This document shows, in pieces, positions 1-9,478 of a DNA stretch of 64,000 bases. The notes beneath the pieces were generated by a model. The model did no database searches and was not told the origin of the DNA. It worked only from the letters and a program-made list of their open reading frames with translations. Positions within the stretch are counted from its first letter, which is position 1; every line of letters begins with the position of its first letter. Origin of the DNA: Lycorma delicatula (Eukaryota > Arthropoda > Insecta > Hemiptera > Fulgoridae); contig NC_134455.1 of NCBI RefSeq assembly GCF_047948215.1, positions 298,629,647-298,693,646 on the forward strand, read 5' to 3'. Position numbers and translations under genes: made by a program.

Positions 1-398
1 GGTGGGAATAGAAGTTGGGGTTTGCCTGGCTGACCGTAGCTTTGCCGTGGTTTGTTGCCTGGTGCAGCATTTCAGCATGCGGATATACATTCAACTCTAT
101 TTAAAATTCGCAGGATTCAGTTTAATTCCGGGAACTGTCGACCTCAATGCATTTCATTATTTGTTCATGAGTTTCATGAGTTCATCCCTAACCATTTACA
201 AGCGAAAATATTCATCTGGTCTCTCATTTCGATTGTTGTCTAAAAGGGTAGAACATTTAAAAAAAAATTAAGCTCAAACTAACTTAAGAAATTATTCAAC
301 ATTTTCTTATTAATATTAAAATGGACCATTTATTGAATTTTTTTATAACAATAATTATTATTTCCTTACTAAAAAACTATTAAGAATTTATATTACAG

Positions 399-537
399 GT
401 ATTTTACGGACCAAACATCCGAGATAAGCCAGAAGAAAATTTCAATATTTCTCCGTTGCTGGTTGATCTTTGATCCATATAGCTCTACAGACATAATTAA
501 TGTCCAATTATGGTTTGTACAAGATATGCTAGATAAG
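399..537 (+). CDS. Internal exon of a CUB-domain protein gene (proposed)
   Basis: Proposed host exon of 139 bp. An AG acceptor (TATTACAG, ends 398) precedes it and a GT donor (AAG then gtaatc) follows 537. After one base that completes a split codon, 46 codons are open in this AT-rich DNA and end in phase 0. The peptide contains RCWLIFDP followed by INVQLWF, the pattern of the second CUB cysteine with its strand (C-W-x-I ... V-x-L-x-F). It joins in phase to the microexon at 47497 and then to the exon at 54027, which supplies the third and fourth CUB cysteines. CUB domains are extracellular modules that bind ligands or partner receptors. The splice signals and frame are seen directly; exon status and identity are inferred. 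The preceding exon would lie left of the window. Confidence 0.55.
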
Positions 538-667
538 GTAATCTCAAATACAAAACATTTTTGGAAAAAAATACACTAAAATTCATAGAATAGGGTCATG
601 GTAATCTTAAATTATAATACCATTTTTAATTTCTTACAGAAACTTTTAAATTGCGGCCAACATCAAA

Positions 668-698
668 CGGTTAAAATATTTTCGGTTAAACGGTAAAC

Positions 699-749
<51 letters not shown>
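668..749. repeat. CGGTTAAA repeats followed by a run of 47 A
   Basis: Several imperfect copies of CGGTTAAA (668-702) lead into an uninterrupted poly-A run at 703-749. It could be a retroposon tail, but no recognisable element body precedes it, so it is listed only as low-complexity sequence. Confidence 0.8.
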
Positions 750-751
<2 letters not shown>

Positions 752-1013
752 CGTGTTAATGTAATCGAAATCAAAGCAAAAAATTATCTAGATAAATTTA
801 CCGTATAAATGATTTTTCAAATTTTAGTTTTTTATTACATATTATTACTGTAATAGAAGCTCAAACAAATGCAATATACTTATGTGATAATATAGCCTTA
901 AAAAAAAGAAGATGCAATATTCTAACTACCAAGGTTAGTTTTTCTACGGTAAGAAGACAGAGAATAAAATACAATGTTGTGCAGTTAAACAAGTGCAATT
1001 AAATATATTTGGA

Positions 1014-1230
1014 TAGGTTTTCTTCATCCTGCAAAATTCAGTTTGTCACTCCTATTAATTTATTTTTGTCTAAAGCCTATTAAGGAAGAAGAAAACCCAT
1101 TCAGATATTAATATTATTATAGAATAATTTATTTTTGATAACATCCAATAAATTTATCATTCTTGATATGATCTGTGGATCGCGATTTATCTGCCGACTT
1201 ATTCTGAGATTCTATTGTTCAGTAGTTTTG
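1014..1230 (+). repeat. Dispersed repeat, copy 1 (second at 4138-4365)
   Basis: About 210 bp starting TTTTCTTCATCCTGCAAAAT and ending ATTCTGAGATTCTATTGTTC match 4138-4365 over their length with small indels. Both have the same orientation. No coding potential or terminal repeats were seen, so the class is unknown. Confidence 0.75.
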
Positions 1231-1233
1231 TTC

Positions 1234-1272
1234 GATATGGCAGCTTTACACACTGTGTAAAGCTGCCATATC
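1234..1272. repeat. Perfect 39-bp palindrome
   Basis: Two 19-bp arms, the first starting GATATGGCAGCTTTACAC, are exact reverse complements around a single C at 1253. It lies immediately after the end of the dispersed repeat at 1014-1230. No gene or promoter is evident nearby. Confidence 0.9.
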
Positions 1273-1708
1273 TTTCATATGAACGTAACACATCTAAATC
1301 ATCTTACATAAATTTTAGAATTACCTGGAACTCAACAATATTTTAATTGATTTCTTTAAGAATGATGATGTTAAAATTAAATAACTAGTCTATTTCGTGA
1401 CGAGATTTTTGGTAACACTGTTATTACTTGATATCGAATGGATTTTGGAGACTTTGTTTGCTAATCTGATACTGAAACTAAATAATTTTTTAATAGCATG
1501 ATAATTTGTCTGAATGAACTTTTATTTACTTTTAAAAAGCGATTGTAACAATTAGAAAACAACCTGTAATTGAAGTCGAATAAATAATATTAAACAACTT
1601 CCCTTCAAAGCAATTTTTTTAAAATTACAAACGGGGTTTCACTCACTTACTTACTCAAAGTTTAAAAACTAAATTGTGTTTGTAGTATATAGATGTTTAC
1701 TACAAACA

Positions 1709-1882
1709 CGTCGTGGATACCGGTGTTCTTTGGTGGTTGGGTTTCAATTAAACACACATCTCACTAATGGTCGACCTGAGACTGTACAAACTACACTTCA
1801 TTTACATTCATACACATCTTCCTCATTTATCCTCTAAAGTACTACCTTACGGTGGTTCCGGAGCTACACAAAAAAAAAACAA
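1709..1882 (+). mobile_element. SINE copy A, 5'-truncated
   Basis: Matches the 3' two-thirds of the window's SINE family, from GTGGATACCGGTGTTCTTTG to the CCGGAG-CTA-CACAAAAA tail. It lacks the tRNA-like head with the A and B boxes. Several point differences show it is old, and no clear target duplication was found. Confidence 0.8.
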
Positions 1883-2232
1883 AAGAAAAGTATATAGATG
1901 AACAAATACAAATACACTTTTGGCCAAAAAAAAAATTGTGATACAGCTCGTTTAGAATGTGTTTTAAAAAAGATGTTCAGAGGATAACAGTAGAACAACG
2001 TTGTTTAAAATATTTTCTACAGTATTTTACATATCAGATTCCCTTTAAGATGAAATAACAGGAAAAAAATATATACCCGAGGGAATGCTTGGTTAATTTA
2101 ATTAACATTATCCTAAAATTACAGAAATAAAATCATAATTCCTTCATACAAACGCTATTTAAATTTAAATTACAATGTAATATGAATTAAATAACTGACA
2201 CATTATTGTTTAGAAAGCAGAAGAAAATAAAA

Positions 2233-2241
<9 letters not shown>

Positions 2242-2268
<27 letters not shown>
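2242..2268. repeat. (TA)13 microsatellite
   Basis: Uninterrupted TA dinucleotides, with a second shorter TA patch at 2275-2282. Confidence 0.95.
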
Positions 2269-2747
2269 CTCGTGTATATATATAAAAATATGAAATTGAC
2301 TAATGTATAAATTGAATTAATTAAATTATTTGTTAATTATACTAAAATATCTATTTTTTTCTGCATATAAACAGCATCATTTCTGGTTATAGAAATGGAA
2401 CACAGAATTCTGAATTACTGATCTCTTGTTTATTCTTTAACCAATAATGTAGACAATGTACGTTCTGTTAATATTGTCAATGCATCCAATAAAATAGGTA
2501 GTGGGAACATTATTAAATTTGAGCAGTGCAGATTCAAACTAAACAGCTAATCGCTTAGTCATATTCTTGACGTTCACTTTTAAAAACATGCTCCTTTTTT
2601 ATAGCCCAGATTATATTGGATATTTATAAATTTTAGTAACCTTTATTACATTAAAATTATACTGAATACGTAGTTGAATTTTTCTTTTTTTTCATTATTA
2701 TGCTACTGGATGTTAATTTATACTTCCTTAATTTTTATTTAGGAACT

Positions 2748-3036
2748 TTTTTCCTGAAGAGCCTCCGGGAATTACCGTTCAGGTATTACTTCAGAGGATG
2801 AATGAGGATGATATATATGAGTGTAAATGAAGTGGATTCTTGTACAGTCTCAGTTCGACCATTCCTGAGATGTGAGGTTAATTGAAACCCAACCACCAAA
2901 GAACATCGGTATCCACGATTTAGTATTCAAATCCGTATAAAAGTAACTGCCTTTACTAGGAGTTGAACGCTGGAAATCTCGACTTCCAAATCAGCCGATT
3001 TGGGAAGACGCGTTCCTCACTAGACCAACCCGGTAG
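2748..3036 (-). mobile_element. Full-length tRNA-derived SINE, copy B
   Basis: A 289-bp copy on the - strand. Read 5' to 3', it begins with a tRNA-like head (GGTTGGTCTAGTGAGGAACG for the A-box region and GCGTTCAACTCC for the B box), continues with the family-specific body (ATACCGATGTTCTTTGG ... CATTCATCCTCTGAAG) and ends with a CCGGAGGCTC tail. It is flanked by a perfect 17-bp target-site duplication, ATTTTTATTTAGGAACT, at 2731-2747 and 3037-3053. Clean duplications of this size are the mark of LINE-mobilised retroposition. This copy and 42115-42415 define the full length of the family here. SINEs are transcribed by RNA polymerase III and have no protein of their own. Confidence 0.93.
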
Positions 3037-4137
3037 ATTTTTATTTAGGAACTGCAATAGATATGTTACTGACAAAAATAGCCATTTACCAGATGTAATA
3101 ACAATATTTTTTATATTTAAACATCTTGCTTCTTGCTCCAGCCTCCAAAAATGCGTTTACATTTTAAATCTCTTTTGTTTCAATAATCGTACGTATAAAA
3201 TAATAATTTAATTTCTGCATCCTGTATTTTTGTACCAATTTTTTTCTTCCCGATTTGAATTCCAGTCAGGTATTGTATTTCTTCTAAGCTAAAATATGTC
3301 CATTTCCATATTCCCACGTACAAGCTTTGAGTTTATGTGGTAAATTTATTCATCAAACAAAAGAAAAAAGGTAGCATTTATAAGTTAGCAAGGTTTTTCT
3401 AAAAAAAAAGTAAGTGTATACGACGAAACGTATAAAAGCTCATTAATTTTTTTTTTGTTATTTGATTAATTCATAATAGAAGCGTTGAAGCTTATTTTTG
3501 ATTTTAGAGTTTTACATGATTGAAAACATTTCATCTCTCTTGGGTAAAATATTTTATGAAAATTTTTCATATTCTTCTGTATTATATTATTATTATTTCA
3601 AAGTATTTTTTAGTTCAATAAAAGTGATTTAATATCGAATATGAATTAGGTATTAAAAATTTAAATTTATTCATGTATTATTTATACTGACTCATTTGTA
3701 TATTGCGTTAATATTGTAAGACAAATGTAATTTTAGTTGTATACAAATTTCATTATTAATTGTTTATTTGAAATATGAGATTTATAATTTATTGATGTTA
3801 TTTCTAAAGGGCTTTATTAATAGATTCACTGATTTTTTTTCTTAAAATAAATTATTCATTTATTAGTTTTATTTTCTGCTTGTATTTTAACCAATTCAAA
3901 AATTTCTTAAAATTATCTTTAATGAGGTGACAACCGAAAAACATTTTGTAAATATATGAATAAAGTTTACTTTAAAACAAATATTAAAAAACTATTTAGT
4001 TATAATTTTATACTTTTCTTAACTCTAATGACTAGTGCAAAATAGTAAGCAGCTTAGTAAAAATTAATATTAAAAAAATAAGGAGATAAAAAAAAAATAA
4101 ATTTTAAAAATATCCTAAGTAGGGAAATATATTTGTA

Positions 4138-4365
4138 CAAGTTTTCTTCATCCTGCAAAATTCACTTTTGACACTCAGTCTTCTCTTCTATATCCTATTA
4201 AGGAAGACAAAAACCATTCAGATATTCATATTATTATAGAATAATGTATTTTTGATAATATCCAATAAATTTTCAATGAGGTCGATATCATTATTGATAT
4301 GATATCTGGATCGCGATCTATCTGCCGACTTATTCTGAGATTCCATTGTTCAGTAACATTCGTTT
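4138..4365 (+). repeat. Dispersed repeat, copy 2 (first at 1014-1230)
   Basis: Direct-orientation partner of 1014-1230. It carries an extra segment (TTTTCAATGAGGTCGATATC) relative to copy 1 and ends at the same TTGTTCAGTA boundary. Similarity stops just before the palindrome found after copy 1. Confidence 0.75.
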
Positions 4366-6318
4366 AAATGACGGTATAGATTGCAGAATACGTAATTTAT
4401 GAGATGAGACTTTAATCGTTCTTAGTACGATACAGAGTAATAAAACGATTTTTATATTGTTTAACTACTGGTTTTTTTTCTGTATTAAAATGTTTACTGT
4501 TTTTCAAGTCTCAAATAATCAGAAAATCTGTTTTTAATCAAAATGATCCAATAAATTTTGTCTGCTATAATGAATTCATGACTATGGTATTTCGAAAATT
4601 CATGAAAAATTTCAAGTACCACATTTTTCATAATTTCTTTCGTTTTAATTTTAAGTTTCATTAAATAATGAATAATATTAATAGTCTTTTAGTGTTTGAT
4701 CTGATTTATAAGATTAATTATATGGCATCAGTTTAGGACTATAAATTTGTTTTTTCGTTCTTTTTATTGCTAGAGATTTTAATCGAAATTGTAAGTTTGA
4801 AATTATTTTTAGTTAAATCTGAATTAGCTAAGACATCTACCTATCAATTTTAAATGTAGTATAACAATAAGCAGTTTTGTCAACACCTGTCACATCAATC
4901 GTGTTCTTCCTTTTTTTTTACAGGATTTGGCTCATATTAGAGAGCATTTTAGTTCATTTTATTAGAGAGCATTCTAGGTAGATGCTCAAACGTAGAATCT
5001 AATTGAGATGATAGCATTAAAAGTGTAAATTTTTTTCGTTTCGAGATTTATTTTGAGATTTCCAGGAAACTATTAAGTTATTCAATTAAAATTGTTGATT
5101 GGGGTTTATACACTAACAGTAACAAAATTTATTATAATGAAGTTGTTAAATTTTTTTTATATATCCATTTACAATTCGTTCTTTAGGTTTGTGTAATTGA
5201 TGAATTTTATAAAAATTTAATATTGAATTTTGACATCTTGATAAAATTTTCCGCGTAATCAATTTATTCGCTACAAGGATTTGCATGCTGTTCATTAATT
5301 TTGTCCTCTATTTACTAAATCTTAATCTAGAAACTAATCTCTCTGAGACAATATGTTACCGTTGCGTGCTACGACCAAAACAAGTCTATAGATGGGAGTT
5401 ACTGTTACCGTGCAATCGTACGTTGTTGGGGTACATAAATTTGTCGCATCTCAGTTAGGTTTATATCACAAAATATAGTGAATAATGTCTGCTATGTCCA
5501 GGACTAAGTAGGCTGCACTGTCATTTGTCTCGCTAATGACCTGAGTAGAAATTTGTTACTCTCTCGTTAATGTATTTCCTGTGATAAAATAGTAGAACTA
5601 CTTAGAAAAGTAAGATTAACGTGTTTGTCAGAATATTTGCTCTTGATTTACGTAGCTGAATTTGTAGAAAGATTTTTTTAAAGATTGTAGTCATAATTCA
5701 AAATGAATTTTAAATCTTCGTTTTGTTCCCGTTCTAACAATATTCATATTTTGTGTAATAGAATATAGGGCCAATCTCTCTATGTTGAATTTTTCTTGTT
5801 TTTATATTTAAGTCATTCCTTTTAACAGTTTTAATTTCAATCATAAATAGAGTTTTTATTTTTGTCTATTAAAAGTTGGCTTAAAACCTTCCAGTATGAC
5901 TTAAAATAAATAAAATTTAATGTAATGAAATTTATTGGATAATCTAAATAATTTTTCTAAAGCTAATTTAAGCATTATACTGATAAATAAAAATTAACAA
6001 ATTAATAGATATAATAAATTATATAACTAATTTTTAATGATAAAATAAATTTTATTTATTTAGACGTACTGCTCTAGAATTTTGACTTAACTCTTTCAGT
6101 AAGTTTTTCTGGTATTACAAGCGACTGGTGTTGTTCACTTACAGTCCGCCATTAACAGAATTTTTTCCTAGCAAGTTTTTAATAGTTTAGGAAGACATTT
6201 ATTTAGGATTTAAGCGAAAATGATGATAGTTTTAAATTTTACTTGTTCAAATTTTATATAGCCCACAGAGATGATTTAACAGCTGTTCGAAATTAAAGGT
6301 TCTGAGATTCAAAAACTA
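4366..6318. other. Intronic stretch without recognised feature
   Basis: AT-rich. The patch 5340-5560 is less AT-rich (GTTACCGTTGCGTGCTACGA) and could be an eroded transposon, but no motif or partner copy identifies it. Confidence 0.5.
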
Positions 6319-6488
6319 ATAAAGGTTATTTGCTTTTATACGAATTTGAGTACTGTTCAGTGGATATCGATGTATTTTGGTAGTTAGAGTTCAATATACC
6401 ACAAGTCTCAAGAATAGTCGGTTTGAGTCTATACAAAACTACATCTCATTTACGTGTCCTATATTTCATACTTATCTCTTTGGGCTGT
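6319..6488 (+). mobile_element. Decayed SINE copy C
   Basis: A weak but continuous match to the SINE body: TTTTATACGAATTTGAGTAC, GTGGATATCGATGTATTTTG and CTCAAGAATAGTCGGTTTGA align to their counterparts in better copies. Many substitutions show it is among the oldest copies. The tail is lost after about 6488. Confidence 0.6.
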
Positions 6489-6759
6489 GAGGGGGGTTGC
6501 TTATATTGTTTACTAGTTGAACAGATTGCAACTTAATATTAGGTAAATAAAATAGAATTTTATATCATTGTGTTTATTTTATAATGTTTAAATATTATGG
6601 TTCTTTATTGCGTATGTGTAGAATTTCTAGTTCAGAGTATGGAGATAATTACATCATTGTAAAGCATGTGAAATAAAACTACCTTCTAACAATTAAATGT
6701 TTTCTTTAAATAAACTAAAAAAAAATCCTTATTCTACAAAAGCTATAAAAAATTGTTAA

Positions 6760-7570
6760 CAGACATAGACAAAACAAATAATAAATTTCTGCTCAATAAA
6801 AATAAACAAACAAATAATAGTCTTTTACTTTGCATCAAAACCTACCAAACAAAGCAAAATTTCAGAGGTAGAGAAAATCCACTGAAAACTTATATGTAAC
6901 CCATCAAACCATTCAGCCTTTTTTAAAAACTTAACCTACAGAAGCATTATTCTCGGCATGCTTTACTAACATGTCACTGAGATTTGTTTAAAAAAAATTA
7001 ATATTTTCTTTTTAAAAAGCTATTGCGTATCTATAAACACGATAGAAAATTAAACACATAAAAGTCGCTACAACAAAAACTCACTGATTCACTTCTAAAC
7101 AAAATAACTAATGAAATATTACCAGAACAAAAAATAATCTCATTAAAATTCTTAAACAAAGAGTCAGAGAAAATACATTAAACATTTTGAAACAATTGGA
7201 TAAAATGTAACCTTCGGAAAAACCAAACAAAAGCAACTATCATAAAAAAAAGTACCGATAAAACCCAATATTATATAATACCTGCTGTCATTGTAAAATT
7301 CTCTGTTTTGGTCAAACTGGATGAAGTTTCAAACAGCCAAGGAAAGCATAAAATAAAATGAAAACGAAATGACATACACAAATTTTAAACTAACTCCAGT
7401 TTAATATAGAACCAATATCTCCTATTCGAATCAAGGTATAAACCAACATAAATAACAACCCAGTTATTTTATAAGTACACGGTAAAGGACAACTTTTTTA
7501 AACACTTGAACGTTATCATATAATCATAAACTCAGCGGAAAGCAGTACATAGAACAGTCAAATAAAATTA
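6760..7570 (+). pseudogene. Decayed Penelope-like element, 3' region
   Basis: A-rich, frame-broken sequence. Near 7279-7345 one frame reads Y-N-T-C-C-H-C-K-I-L-C-F-G-Q-T-G, a stop, then S-F-K. This resembles the GIY-YIG endonuclease of Penelope-like elements, where a Y-x3-C-x2-C cluster precedes a GQTGRSFK-type motif. The upstream part (about 6880-6960) may match the end of the RT domain but is too eroded to prove. No intact frame and no long terminal repeats were seen. Without a search this is a motif-level call; another RT family is not excluded. Confidence 0.4.
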
Positions 7571-7964
7571 TAGAAATCATAACTAAAATAGCAAATCTAA
7601 AATTTATATCTTAATATTTTTTTTTAATTTTATGTTAAATTCGGTTTGGTTCATATTTAAAATACAATAATTTTGTATAATTTTCGTTTACAAATTTTTA
7701 AATGAAATTTTGATTCGCTAGAATGTATTTTATAAAATCATATATCTCTCCTCAACTTTGTTGATGTAAAATAGCGTTTGCACGTCATTGAGGAAAAATT
7801 TGTTGTATCTACTCAAAATATTTTCAAGTTCTTACTAAGTGCCCCTCTTTCGGTGAAGAACGAAATTTTTATTATGAATAGGGAACTGTTGCCAAACGAT
7901 AATAATTATAATAAAGGGTTAGATTATGACGAAGAGATTAATCTAGATAGATACGAATTACCTA

Positions 7965-8455
7965 ACCAACCGGGTTGGTTTAGTGGTGTTGGCGTTTTCC
8001 CAAATCACCTGATTTGGAAGTCGAGAGTGCCAGCGTTCAAGTCCTAGTAAAAACAGTTACTTTTACACGGATTTGAATACTAGATCGTGGATACCTGGTT
8101 TCTTTTTCTTTTTTTTCTCCCTGTTTAGCCTCCGGTAACTACCGTTAAGAACCAAAGAACACCGGTATCCACGATCTATATTCAAATTCGTGTTAAAATA
8201 TCTGGCTTTACAAGGACTTGAACGCTGGAACTCTCGACTTCCAAATCAGATGATTTGGGAAGACGCGTTCACCACTAGACCAACCCGGTAGGATTTTCCT
8301 TGGTGGTTGTGTTTCAATAACCACACATCTCAGGAATGGTCGAACTGAGAATGTACAAGACTACACTTCATTTACAGTCATACATATCATCCTCATTCAT
8401 CCTCTGAAGTAATACCTGAACGGTAATTCCTGGAGGCTGAACAGAAAAAGAAACA
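7965..8455 (+). mobile_element. Full-length SINE copy D, interrupted by another SINE
   Basis: The + strand copy starts with the tRNA-like head (GGTTGGTTTAGTGGTGTTGG, B box GCGTTCAAGTCC), runs to GTGGATACCTGG near 8098, is interrupted, and resumes near 8297 with CCTTGGTGGTTGTG through to the GGAGGCTGAACAG tail. A perfect 16-bp target duplication, AGATACGAATTACCTA, lies at 7949-7964 and 8456-8471. The open frame that reaches 8047 is only read-through of this SINE. Confidence 0.92.
8102..8296 (-). mobile_element. SINE inserted inside SINE copy D
   Basis: A - strand copy of the same family nested in copy D. It has the tail (CTGTTTAGCCTCCGG in + orientation) and the tRNA-like head (CACCACTAGACCAACCCGG), but about 110-120 bp of the body between ACCGTTAAG and AACCAAAGAAC is missing. 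Either the inserted copy was an internally deleted variant or the deletion came later. The target duplication is not clean. Confidence 0.85.
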
Positions 8456-8726
8456 AGATACGAATTACCTACTTTTTCTATTAGACATTTTACTGTCTAT
8501 CTTCAAGACTATGAACCATATGTGAATAGATTAAGGCATGTTAAAGCGAGTCTTTACGTTTTGACATTTTATTAATACAGTATATTTTTTACGGAATTTT
8601 TTTACTGTTTTTGATGAATTCGATTTTTACAATAAACTTAAATTTAAACGTAAATTTTTTTACTTTTCAGGAAACTCATGGGAAAAACATTTTGCAGTTT
8701 TGTTTATCTTTAAATCATAGGAGACT

Positions 8727-8813
8727 CAGTCTCTCTCTTTTTCCTGTTTAGCCTCCGGTAACTACCGCTTAGATAATACTTCAGCGGATGAATGAGGATG
8801 ATATGTATGAAAA
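8727..8813 (-). mobile_element. Strongly 5'-truncated SINE copy E
   Basis: Only the last 80 or so bases of the SINE remain, from the tail TTCCTGTTTAGCCTCCGGTA to CATATCATCC on the other strand. A 15-bp duplication, AAATCATAGGAGACT, at 8712-8726 and 8814-8828 proves a separate insertion rather than a deletion remnant. Confidence 0.88.
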
Positions 8814-9049
8814 AAATCATAGGAGACTAGAGTGCATAATTTGTTGTTAGAAGTAAAACTGAGTTTGATAAGGCAACACAGTTTATTCGTTATATCAGTA
8901 CATAACTCTCCTAAGAGAAACAACATAATATGATGATTGCGTATTACACTAAATTTCTCCGTACCCAACACGTTATAAATATTTTTTTTTGTGATTTATA
9001 TTGTACGTTCTTTGAAGTTACATTATTTTTTTCTTTTATTTATGATTTA

Positions 9050-9200
9050 AGTATGAGTAAACGTCGATAAAAACAACGCCTGTAATTATAACTTCGATTG
9101 CTAAAAAAGCAGCTGGCGAGAAATCAGTATCTTGATAAAAAAAAAGGTAAGAAACTACATCAAATATTTATTATCGAGGAAGAGCATTTGATTGGAATGA
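9050..9200 (+). repeat. Dispersed repeat related to 14085-14235
   Basis: Shared stretches include ACAACGCC(C/T)GTAA, AAAAGC(A/G)CAG and AGTATCTTGATAAAAA in the same order and orientation as at 14085-14235. Class unknown. Confidence 0.55.
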
Positions 9201-9478
9201 AACAATTTTTTTTTTTGTCATATTCTCAGATTGTAAAATTATGTATTCTCTAAAATTACTTCAATTTTTTGTCGTTAAACAGATGAAAAATTAAAAAAAT
9301 TCTAAAAAATCTTTGTTCGAGTATTTCTTATTTAAAATATTTTCCACTGATCAAGGAACATCCTGCAGGATGGATGATCAAATAAGTTAATAGAAGAAAA
9401 AAACCAATAAAATAAATCAATGAACTTCAATGTGAAAACAGGACTCGAATACACGTGTGCACACATTATATACATATA

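Noticed and set aside
2..271. 89-codon open frame at the left edge
   Set aside because: No motif, no splice-supported boundary, and a second overlapping frame is also open; probably chance.
668..749. Poly-A tail of a processed pseudogene or LINE
   Set aside because: No recognisable body upstream and no target duplication found.
2963..3211. Open frame over the SINE end
   Set aside because: Read-through of SINE copy B into flanking DNA; the same holds for frames at 7778-8047, 36637-36825 and 42219-42503.
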